From: an uncultured bacterium | GTDB lineage: Bacteria; Verrucomicrobiota; Lentisphaeria; Victivallales; UBA1829 | NCBI GenBank assembly: GCA_900549415.1 | Contig: URNX01000030.1 | Location: 1-39,909 of the forward strand | Direction: 5' to 3' | DNA: 39,909 nt | Shown here: piece by piece, positions 34,136-39,909 of the stretch | How the letters are laid out: each line of letters starts with the position of its first letter | Position numbering within the stretch: the first letter of the stretch is position 1 | Translations under genes and position numbers: made by a program | The notes under the pieces: generated by a model | What the model was told of the DNA's origin: nothing | The model's database searches: none | The model's input: the letters and a program-made list of their open reading frames with translations, nothing else

Positions 34136-34164
34136 TTGAAAAGTGAACAGTTGTTTACTATATT
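34136..34164 (+). promoter_or_regulatory. Promoter of the TetR-GNAT operon
   Basis: TTGAAA (34136-34141) and TATATT (34159-34164) with an exact 17-base spacer. The spacer contains one TetR-type operator and the initiation region contains a second, which is a classic arrangement for autorepression. Confidence 0.8.
34143..34158. promoter_or_regulatory. TetR operator O1 (imperfect palindrome)
   Basis: GTGAACAGTTGTTTAC fills the -35/-10 spacer. It differs from the perfect palindrome at 34169-34184 at two positions. The two sites are 26 bases apart centre to centre, so bound dimers would sit near the same side of the helix with RNA polymerase excluded. Confidence 0.78.
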
Positions 34165-34168
34165 ACAG

Positions 34169-34184
34169 GTAAACAATTGTTTAC
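34169..34184. promoter_or_regulatory. TetR operator O2 (perfect 16-bp palindrome)
   Basis: GTAAACAATTGTTTAC is identical to its own reverse complement. It begins five bases after the -10 box, over the expected transcription start, and 18 bases before the tetR ATG. Together with O1 it is the best-supported regulatory site in the window. Confidence 0.85.
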
Positions 34185-34201
34185 TCATTACCGGATTCAT
34201 C

Positions 34202-34774
34202 ATGGAAAAGACTAAAGACAGAATTCTTTCAGCGGCTCTGGAACTTTACGTCCGGAACGGGTATGAAAAATCAACCATGCGCGAACTCGCCGCCGCTCTC
34301 GGCATCACAGCCGGAGCGCTCTACCGCCACTATCGCAGCAAGGAGGATATTTTTCAGGCCGTTCTCCGTAAAATGGAACAATTCGACCGCGAATATGCGG
34401 TAAAATGCAATCTTCCAGCCGAGAATCGCGCAGAAAATCCCGGCGAATGGAGAGGAATCGAACGAGCGGACCTCGTCCGCTTCACCGTTGAAATGTTCCG
34501 TCACTGGACCGAAGACCCCTTCTGTTCCGCTTTCCGCCGGATGATCACACGGGAACAGCATCGTTCCCCCGCCATGAACGCACTCTTTCAGCAGTACTTC
34601 GGACGCGGTCCGCTCGAGTATGTTACGGATCTCTTCCGTGTTTGCGGCGCACCCGACCCGGAAGCGGAAGGCGTCCGGTTTTACGGTGCATTCTTTCTCC
34701 TGATGAACCTTTACGACACAGCGGAAGAACCGCGGAAACTGGCAGAACAGCTCGAAAGGATCTTGTCAAAATGA
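34202..34774 (+). CDS. TetR-family transcriptional repressor
   Basis: A 190-residue TetR-type regulator. The N-terminal HTH is complete (RILSAALELYVRNGYEKSTM, ELAAALGITAGALYRHYRSKEDIF), and the C-terminal ligand domain is helical (VEMFRHWTEDPFCSAFRRMI, QYFGRGPLEYVTDLF). The start at 34202 gives a standard N-terminal arm (MEKTKDRIL). A TTG at 34136 lies in the -35 box and is rejected. The ribosome site is weak (CGGA). Two matching 16-bp palindromes around its promoter indicate autorepression. The stop overlaps the acetyltransferase start by four bases, so the ligand probably relates to the acetyltransferase substrate, though this is not shown. Confidence 0.93.
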   Translation: MEKTKDRILSAALELYVRNGYEKSTMRELAAALGITAGALYRHYRSKEDIFQAVLRKMEQFDREYAVKCNLPAENRAENPGEWRGIERADLVRFTVEMFRHWTEDPFCSAFRRMITREQHRSPAMNALFQQYFGRGPLEYVTDLFRVCGAPDPEAEGVRFYGAFFLLMNLYDTAEEPRKLAEQLERILSK

Positions 34775-35367
34775 ACAGGGAAACAATCATCATCCGCCCC
34801 GAAAAAACGGAACAGTACCATGAAATGGAAAGCCTCGTCCGTGATGCTTTCTGGGATAAATACACGCCCGGATGCAGAGAACATCTTCTCGTCCACAGAC
34901 TCCGCAAATCCTCCGTTCTCCATCCGGAGCTCTGCTTTGCGGCGGAATACGGCGGCGAACTTGCGGGCGGAATCTGGTACGCTGACGCATCGCTGAAAAC
35001 GCAAAACGACATTGAGCCTGTTCTGACGATGGGGCCCGTTGCAGTCGCTCCGCGTTTTCAGAACTGCGGAATCGGTTCCGCTTTAATCCGCCGCACACTC
35101 GAACTTGCGAGCGCAGCTCCTGCAGTCCTCATCTACGGCGATCCGGGCTATTACAGCCGTTTCGGATTTGAGCCTGCGGAAAAATACGGAATCACCGACG
35201 CCGAAGGCGGATACTGCCCCGCTCTGCTGATCCGCGCGTTCTCAGTCGTTCCCGCTGGTGCATTTTCCGAAGGAGAAATCTATTGCGTTTCCGCAGAGGA
35301 AGCGGACTTGTTTGACCGCAATTTTCCGCCGCGGCAGAAACATGTTCTTCCCACGCAGCTCTTTTGA
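34771..35367 (+). CDS. GNAT-family N-acetyltransferase (YhbS-like)
   Basis: A 198-residue acetyltransferase with the acetyl-CoA-binding motif A (MGPVAVAPRFQNCGIGSALIRR, key residues Gln/Gly in FQNCGIGSAL). The following YGDPGYYSRFGFEPA is characteristic of YhbS-like members. The start at 34771 (MNRETIIIRPEKTEQ) is set by the ATGA overlap with tetR and by the typical beta-1 strand; upstream in-frame codons lie inside tetR. The product is cytosolic, with an unknown amine substrate. Co-transcription with a TetR repressor suggests detoxification or inducible modification of a small molecule. Confidence 0.88.
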   Translation: MNRETIIIRPEKTEQYHEMESLVRDAFWDKYTPGCREHLLVHRLRKSSVLHPELCFAAEYGGELAGGIWYADASLKTQNDIEPVLTMGPVAVAPRFQNCGIGSALIRRTLELASAAPAVLIYGDPGYYSRFGFEPAEKYGITDAEGGYCPALLIRAFSVVPAGAFSEGEIYCVSAEEADLFDRNFPPRQKHVLPTQLF

Positions 35368-35398
35368 ACAAGAACGAATAATGCTCAGGAGAATGCGC

Positions 35399-36262
35399 TT
35401 ATGCGCGTCCGCGGCGGCGGAACAGAAGGCTGATGCAGAAAATCACGCACGAACAAAGGACGATCGTCGCCCCCGCCGCAGTCCGCATCCAGTCCTGAGC
35501 GGAAAGCAGGAGCCCCGCAACCGCGGAAAACAGGCTGATTCCAACCGAATACCAGAGCATTTTCCCGTAGGATGACGCCAGATTCCGCGCAGCGGCAGCT
35601 GGCGTGATCAGCATTGCGGTCACCAGCAGAACCCCGACCGCCTTCACCGAAAGAATCACCACCAGCGAAAGCAGCGCGGCAAAAAGATACTGGTACAGCG
35701 AAATACGGATCCGGTTCGCCTTCGCCAGCTGAAGATTCAGACCGATGCAGATCATTTTGTTGAACGCAAACGCCTGAAATACCGTAAACACGAGCAGAAG
35801 AAGAAACATTGCGGCAATTTCCGCATCGCTGATCGTGAGAATATCGCCGTACAGAAACATCTGCATGTCGCGCATCGCCTGCGGATAGCGGCTTACGACC
35901 GCAAGTCCGGCGGCGACGACTGCGGAGAAGAAAACGCCTATCACCGTGTCCGTCGAAAGCCCGCTGCGCTGTTTCACCGCCATGATGCCGAGCCCGACCA
36001 GCACAGCCAGGAGCGGCATCGTCAGATTCGGGCTGACCGCGAGGAGCAGACCGAACGCCACCCCCGCAAACGCGGAGTGACCGATCGCATCCGAAAAGAA
36101 CGCCATGCGGAAATTCACCACCTGCGTCCCAGCCACTGCGGCCATCGGCGCAATCAGAATCAGCCCCAGCATTGCAGTCTGCATGAAGCGCATCTGCATA
36201 CACTCAAACGGAATGATCCGCCCGATCCAGTCACAGAAAAAAGAGACGATATCCAGTTCCAT
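35399..36262 (-). CDS. znuB: Zinc/manganese ABC transporter permease
   Basis: A 287-residue permease of the ABC-3 family with about eight membrane helices. Family phrases include QTAMLGLILIAPMAAVAGTQVVNFRMAFFSDAIGHSAFAGVAFG (key part FFSDAIGHSAFAG), SDTVIG-like LSTDTVIGVFFS, and KAVGVLLVTAMLITPAAAAR near the C terminus. It imports Zn2+ or Mn2+ across the inner membrane with the ATPase and binding protein encoded upstream. The start is placed at 36262, two bases after the ATPase stop, with AAAGGA inside the end of that gene. It ends 31 bases from the convergent acetyltransferase gene, and no terminator hairpin is seen there. Confidence 0.92.
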   Translation of the reverse strand: MELDIVSFFCDWIGRIIPFECMQMRFMQTAMLGLILIAPMAAVAGTQVVNFRMAFFSDAIGHSAFAGVAFGLLLAVSPNLTMPLLAVLVGLGIMAVKQRSGLSTDTVIGVFFSAVVAAGLAVVSRYPQAMRDMQMFLYGDILTISDAEIAAMFLLLLVFTVFQAFAFNKMICIGLNLQLAKANRIRISLYQYLFAALLSLVVILSVKAVGVLLVTAMLITPAAAARNLASSYGKMLWYSVGISLFSAVAGLLLSAQDWMRTAAGATIVLCSCVIFCISLLFRRRGRA

Positions 36263-36264
36263 AA

Positions 36265-37050
36265 TCAATGCTTTCCTTTGCATGAACAGCCTGCCGCCGG
36301 AATCGTCCCCGGCGCGGGAATGCCTTTGTGCGGCCCGAACGTCTCCGCGAGAACTTCCGGTGTCAGAATCGTCTTCGGATCCCCTTCCGCAACGATCCGC
36401 TTGTTCAGGCAGATCACATGTGTTGCATGAGCGAGAACCGTGGAGAGGTCGTGTGTAATCATCAGCTGCGTAAAGTTCCGCTCCTTGCGGAAACGGTCGA
36501 GTAGTTCGCAGCACACCATTCCGCCCTTGAAGTCGATTCCGGACGCAGGTTCATCAAGAATCAGCAGTTCAGGATCCTGCGAAAGCGCGCCGGAAAGCAT
36601 CACTCTCTGCAGTTCTCCACCCGAAAGCGCTCCGAGCGGACGGTCTGCCAGCTGAGCGCAGCCCGTCTTCTCCAGCAGAGCAAGAAGCTCCGTCTTCAGC
36701 AATTTGCGGATGCCGAAGCAGAGCGGGCGCTTCTGGTGGAACGCCGCCATGAATTCGAGCACGGTCAGCGGCATTCCGCGGTCAAACGAGAGCGACTGCG
36801 GGACATACCCGAAGCGCGGACGTTCCGAATCGTATCCGTGGAAACGGATGGTTCCGGAGTAGGGAATCTCATCCAGCAAAGTCAGAACAAGCGTTGTTTT
36901 TCCCGCCCCGTTCGGGCCGACAATAGCCGTGCACCCTCCCCGCGGAATGGATGCGCTGATGTCCGTAAGAATCGTCACTCCGTCATTTTCGACGGATACA
37001 TGTTCGAAACTTACCGAGTGCGCACAGTTTGGACAGAGCTTGTGAGTCAT
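36265..37050 (-). CDS. znuC: Zinc/manganese ABC transporter ATPase
   Basis: A 261-residue ABC ATPase: Walker A GPNGAGKTT, the Q-loop in GYVPQSLSFD, signature LSGGELQRVMLSGAL, Walker B LLILDEPASGID and the switch His in MITHDLS. The C terminus is Cys/His-containing (AAGCSCKGKH), and the N terminus has CPNCAHS, so two small metal-binding clusters flank the domain. That is uncommon for ZnuC and might give local metal sensing. It overlaps znuA by four bases and precedes the permease by two. Confidence 0.92.
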   Translation of the reverse strand: MTHKLCPNCAHSVSFEHVSVENDGVTILTDISASIPRGGCTAIVGPNGAGKTTLVLTLLDEIPYSGTIRFHGYDSERPRFGYVPQSLSFDRGMPLTVLEFMAAFHQKRPLCFGIRKLLKTELLALLEKTGCAQLADRPLGALSGGELQRVMLSGALSQDPELLILDEPASGIDFKGGMVCCELLDRFRKERNFTQLMITHDLSTVLAHATHVICLNKRIVAEGDPKTILTPEVLAETFGPHKGIPAPGTIPAAGCSCKGKH

Positions 37051-37970
37051 TTTCTGTAGAACGCTTTCATTGCTTCCAGATTATCCCTGTGCAGTTTCAG
37101 AAACGCTTCAGGTGTCGCTCCGCTCTCCGGCTGAACAGAAAGCGTAAGAACCGGTATTTTTGTCTCTCTGGAGACCAGATCCGTCACTTTTGACGGATAA
37201 TTCTTCTCTGCCAGAATTGCGGAAGCTCCGTGCCGTTTCAGGTGAGCGGTCATCTCCCGGATCTGCGCGGCGGACGGCTCGCTTCCGGTATGCGGCTGGA
37301 GGTACTCCGTCACATGCAATCCGAGTGCGGAAGCCAGGTAATCGAAGATTCCATGCTGAACCGCAATGTTCCGTTTTTCCGCCGGAATGGACTTGCCGAA
37401 TGCGCGGTATTCTTTGTCAAGATTCAGCAGAGCATCCTGATATTTTTTAGCGTTTTCGGAAAATTTGACGGAGTCTTCCGGAAATTTGACGGAAAGCTCT
37501 TCCGCGATGCGTCCTACCAGTTCCGCCGCAGTTCCGGGCGCAGCGAAAAGATGTTCGTTCCAGGCATGCTCATGCTTGTGTTCATGCCTGTGCTCGTGTC
37601 CATGTTCGGAACATTCCTCTTCACTGTCACGGAACGGAAGAAGACCTTTCGCCCCTTTTGAAGAATCTATGACAAGCGCCTTGCGGTTGACACGGGGAAT
37701 TGCGCCCTCAAGAAAATCTTCCATGCCGAGACCGTTGACGATGATCACATCCGCCTTTGCAAGTTTCCGCATGTCCTGAGGAGTAAGCGCATAGTCGTGC
37801 GGACAACCTATCGCGGCCGGAAGCATTGTCGTCACTTTATATCCGCCCACTCCGTCAATGACGGCTTTTGCAAGCAGAGTGACGGGAGCCGTTGTACAGA
37901 GAACATTCACCTCCGCAAGGAGTGAGACGGCGAAAAACACACTCAAAAAAAGAGAAAAAAACAGTTTCAT
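37047..37970 (-). CDS. znuA: Zinc/manganese-binding periplasmic protein
   Basis: A 307-residue cluster A-I solute-binding protein with a signal peptide (MKLFFSLFLSVFFAVSLLAEV). Metal ligands are expected at His in GCPHDYALTPQD, in QHGIFDYLASALGL and near the C terminus. The charged loop SEHGHEHRHEHKHEH is the His-rich loop typical of zinc-specific ZnuA and is absent from most Mn-binding members, so zinc is favoured. It is the second gene of the operon, 11 bases after a lipoprotein gene and overlapping znuC by four bases. A Zur site would be expected upstream of the lipoprotein gene, but none is obvious. Confidence 0.93.
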   Translation of the reverse strand: MKLFFSLFLSVFFAVSLLAEVNVLCTTAPVTLLAKAVIDGVGGYKVTTMLPAAIGCPHDYALTPQDMRKLAKADVIIVNGLGMEDFLEGAIPRVNRKALVIDSSKGAKGLLPFRDSEEECSEHGHEHRHEHKHEHAWNEHLFAAPGTAAELVGRIAEELSVKFPEDSVKFSENAKKYQDALLNLDKEYRAFGKSIPAEKRNIAVQHGIFDYLASALGLHVTEYLQPHTGSEPSAAQIREMTAHLKRHGASAILAEKNYPSKVTDLVSRETKIPVLTLSVQPESGATPEAFLKLHRDNLEAMKAFYRK

Positions 37971-37981
37971 TCATACCTCCC

Positions 37982-38476
37982 TCAGTTTACGAAAATGGCG
38001 AATATTTTCCATTGCCCGTCAATATTGCCGAGCATCAGACGGACTAGTGTATCGGGAACCGGGACTTTTTCCGGATTCTTCCCATTGCGTTTCAGCTCCG
38101 CTTCGGAAGCGCGCGAGCGGGCAAAACGGACTTTCCAGAGAGCTGTCTTAAAAATACCCTGATTGAGAACCCCCATCCATTCTATTTTTTCGGCTTTTCC
38201 GCTGTTTTTTCCAAACTCCTTTGCCATGAGTTCAAACTTGGCGGAATTCATTGTCTTTCTGTATTCCGGCGCAAAATTCCGGATGAAGAGTTCGTAGTTT
38301 CCGGATTCGAGCCCGTTCAGAGCATCCGTAACATATGCGGTTGCGGCGGTGCGGAGCTCCTGTTCATCCTCAGCGTTGAATCCCCCGGACGGGGCCTCCG
38401 GGGGCCGCAGCGTTGAACAGGCGCTGAAAGTAAGCGCCGTGCCGATGGAAACAAGGACAACGAGCAATTTTCTCAT
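37982..38476 (-). CDS. Lipoprotein heading the zinc-uptake operon
   Basis: A 164-residue lipoprotein: MRKLLVVLVSIGTALTFSAC with Cys20 in the lipobox FSAC. A short Pro-rich linker and an alpha+beta domain (TAYVTDALNGLESGNYELFIRNFAPEYRK, read as TAYVTDALNGLESGNYE) follow, resembling the NTF2-like/DUF3887-type domains. The start at 38476 is chosen from the signal peptide and AGGAG eight bases upstream, in preference to an ATG at 38527. It is the first gene of the operon, with a good promoter (38507-38535). It may help deliver metal or chaperone the transporter; this is inferred only from position. Confidence 0.8.
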   Translation of the reverse strand: MRKLLVVLVSIGTALTFSACSTLRPPEAPSGGFNAEDEQELRTAATAYVTDALNGLESGNYELFIRNFAPEYRKTMNSAKFELMAKEFGKNSGKAEKIEWMGVLNQGIFKTALWKVRFARSRASEAELKRNGKNPEKVPVPDTLVRLMLGNIDGQWKIFAIFVN

Positions 38477-38506
38477 GACAGAATCTCCTTTTTCGTTATT
38501 TACCAT

Positions 38507-38535
38507 AATATAACATCGGAAATCCACTTAATCAA
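38507..38535 (-). promoter_or_regulatory. Promoter of the lipoprotein-znuACB operon
   Basis: On the minus strand TTGATT (38535-38530) and TATATT (38512-38507) are spaced by exactly 17 bases, 30 bases upstream of the lipoprotein start. No clear Zur-type palindrome is seen over it. Confidence 0.65.
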
Positions 38536-38586
38536 AGAAAAAATGTCAGGAATCTGTTAAATCTTGCGGAGAATGCGCCTTCCCTT

Positions 38587-38706
38587 TCACTTTCCCTGCA
38601 GCCGTCGGCGATACGAGAGCGGAGTTTCCCCCGTTTTGCTGCGGAATACAGCACAGAACCACGTACTGCCGCAGACGAAAAAAATGTGCTGTATGAAACT
38701 GGCTTC
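38587..38706 (-). pseudogene. AraC-family HTH C-terminal remnant
   Basis: On the minus strand this stretch reads about 39 codons ending in a stop. Its last part (WFCAVFRSKTGETPLSYRRR) matches the second helix-turn-helix and the conserved end of AraC/XylS regulators (FSRVFKKxTGxTPxxYRR). The preceding codons (SFIQHIFFVCGST) look like a damaged helix, with a run of seven T that may mark a frameshift. Further upstream the frame has no regulator-like sequence and soon meets a stop, so only a fragment remains. It lies just upstream of the zinc-uptake promoter on the same strand. Confidence 0.65.
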
Positions 38707-38823
38707 AAAACAATATTGTATAAAGTTGAAATCTGGAATATTCAATAATATATTGCCGGGGCACCGCGCTTAATTAAAAACGCTGATTATCTTTAATATA
38801 ACGCAGGCCCCTGATTTATCAAA

Positions 38824-38840
38824 GCCGGATTTTTACCGGC
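38824..38840 (-). terminator. Possible terminator of the zinc-ribbon gene
   Basis: GCCGG (38824-38828) and CCGGC (38836-38840) form a short stem with a seven-base loop, 40 bases past the stop on the minus strand. The stem is followed by TTTGAT, a modest U-tract. Confidence 0.4.
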
Positions 38841-38879
38841 CGGTTGTGCATTCCAAAGGTTCTTCGTTCAAAAATTATG

Positions 38880-39578
38880 TTAATTAACGGACGAACCACA
38901 TTCTGCACAAAACTTTTTTCCTTCAGGCACTTCTGCACCACATTGGGGGCATTTCTTTGGTCCACCAATCTTAGCTCCGCACTCGGGGCAAAACTTTTGT
39001 CCAAGCGCCAATGGAGCACCGCATTTAGGACATGGGAGCTGCAATTTTTCTCCACAAGACGAGCAAAACTTTGTCCCCTTTTCATTGAATGCACCGCATT
39101 TAGGACAAATTGTCTTACCCGCCGCTATAGCAGCATTTTTCTCATTTTCGACTTCTATTTCACCAGGGGCTTTTGGTGTATCCTCTCCCCTGGCAAAAAT
39201 ATGAGCATCAATTCTATCAAAAACTTCCTTTGCCAAGCCTTTTTGCTGCCATGCGCCAAAAGCTGCAGTAAGTGCCAACGGAGCAAAAACCAGCGCTCCA
39301 ACTGCACCGGCACCCAATTTATCCGCCCATTTTCCACTGCCTATTTCAACACTCAGAGTATCTTGCCCAAATTCAGAAATCTTTACTTGCAACGCTGAAG
39401 ACATTCCTGTAGCAACTTTCCACTTTGCTTCATCTTTTCCTTGAACGATCCAGCAATTGCCGCCATCCATTTTTTGCGTCTGCATCTTTTTAGTTGTTTT
39501 CAAAAAATCTTCAACAACTAAAACGACACTTTTCATTGTGCATCCAGGGCACAACCGAAACATTTTTGAGTCAGCCAT
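38880..39578 (-). CDS. Zinc-ribbon protein with three CxxC pairs and a hydrophobic middle
   Basis: A 232-residue protein. The N terminus has CPGC and a beta-rich domain (about 38-80, containing WIVQGKDEAKWKVATGM). A hydrophobic stretch follows (GAGAVGALVFAPLALTAAFGAW, key part VGALVFAPLALTAAFG), then a short linker. Three zinc ribbons end it: CPKC/CSSC, CPKC/CPEC and CPQC/CAEC. AGGAG lies 5 bases before the ATG. Its DNA is clearly more AT-rich than the main part of the window, with different codon choice, suggesting recent acquisition. Zinc-ribbon tails of this sort usually mediate protein or nucleic-acid contact. The hydrophobic middle suggests membrane association. Function unknown. Confidence 0.83.
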   Translation of the reverse strand: MADSKMFRLCPGCTMKSVVLVVEDFLKTTKKMQTQKMDGGNCWIVQGKDEAKWKVATGMSSALQVKISEFGQDTLSVEIGSGKWADKLGAGAVGALVFAPLALTAAFGAWQQKGLAKEVFDRIDAHIFARGEDTPKAPGEIEVENEKNAAIAAGKTICPKCGAFNEKGTKFCSSCGEKLQLPCPKCGAPLALGQKFCPECGAKIGGPKKCPQCGAEVPEGKKFCAECGSSVN

Positions 39579-39802
39579 TTTTTTCTCCTATTTGTTTTTT
39601 TTGTATATTTCTATCAATATTTTTTTGATAGAAATTACGGTTGTCTTTATTTGAAAATCTCCGATTATTTTTCCATTAGGGAAAAGACGCGATAATCCGG
39701 AATCTGAATTTTTCAGCATAAGACATTCTGCATTTTCAAAGCGATGAGAATTCCATGCCATGAATGTGGTAAATGAGTGAAAAGGACTATTGGAAAAGCG
39801 GT

Positions 39803-39809
<7 letters not shown>
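39579..39809. other. AT-rich region upstream of the zinc-ribbon gene
   Basis: These 231 bases hold a perfect 10-bp inverted repeat (TTTCTATCAA 39608-39617, TTGATAGAAA 39625-39634), 30 bases upstream of the zinc-ribbon start. It could be a leader hairpin or an operator. A 75-codon minus-strand open frame (39588-39815) has no known domain and no good ribosome site, so it is not called. The promoter of the zinc-ribbon gene must lie here but is not clear. Confidence 0.45.

Positions 39810-39909
<100 letters not shown>

Noticed and set aside
38564..38773. 69-codon plus-strand open frame
   Set aside because: It is antisense to the AraC remnant and begins without a ribosome site.

Overview
The window looks like part, or all, of one contig from a Gram-negative member of the PVC group, most likely Lentisphaerota (Victivallis-like). 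This is inferred from gene content and protein style, not from a marker gene. Outer-membrane biogenesis genes (LptF/LptG-type permease, LpxH-type hydrolase), a MurC-family ligase, sigma-54, a DUF4886 hydrolase, an IclR/FAD-oxidoreductase pair and a CE7-type esterase all fit a free-living or gut saccharolytic bacterium. Base composition is moderately GC-rich except at the two ends. The window ends inside a tetranucleotide repeat, which suggests an assembly break.

Layout from the left. 295-2757 (minus) is a large cytoplasmic protein of unknown family. 2876-13121 (minus) is a tight seven-gene operon. In transcription order it encodes three SPFH/band-7 membrane proteins, a P1B-type metal ATPase, an ABC ATPase, an ABC-2-type permease and a membrane-anchored helical-repeat protein. 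13403-15515 (minus) carries a CorA-like transporter and serC. 15712-18457 (plus) carries an LptF/G permease, a DUF4886 SGNH hydrolase, a small membrane protein and a lipoprotein. 18512-20516 (minus) is an IclR regulator followed by an FAD oxidoreductase. 20667-24630 (minus) groups a beta-class DNA methyltransferase, an LpxH-like hydrolase, a MurC-family ligase and an exported TPR protein. 24751-26148 (plus) is an exported CE7-type esterase. 26198-29892 (minus) holds rpoN overlapping a polytopic GT-C/STT3-like protein.

30002-34114 (plus) is a three-gene signalling operon: a YycJ-type metallo-hydrolase, a zinc-ribbon Ser/Thr pseudokinase, and a membrane histidine-kinase-like protein. The last has lost its phospho-acceptor His but keeps a receiver Asp and Lys. 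34136-35367 (plus) is a TetR regulator with two clear 16-bp operators around its promoter, coupled to a GNAT acetyltransferase. 35399-38476 (minus) is a lipoprotein-znuA-znuC-znuB zinc/manganese uptake operon. 38477-38879 holds a decayed AraC-type HTH remnant. 38880-39578 (minus) is an AT-rich zinc-ribbon protein, followed by a long palindrome merging into (GCTT)19 at the window end.

Two clusters deserve the most attention: the triple-SPFH/P-ATPase/ABC operon, which has no ftsH beside its HflK/HflC-like proteins, and the pseudokinase plus pseudo-histidine-kinase operon. No rRNA, tRNA, CRISPR array, insertion sequence or prophage gene was recognised.
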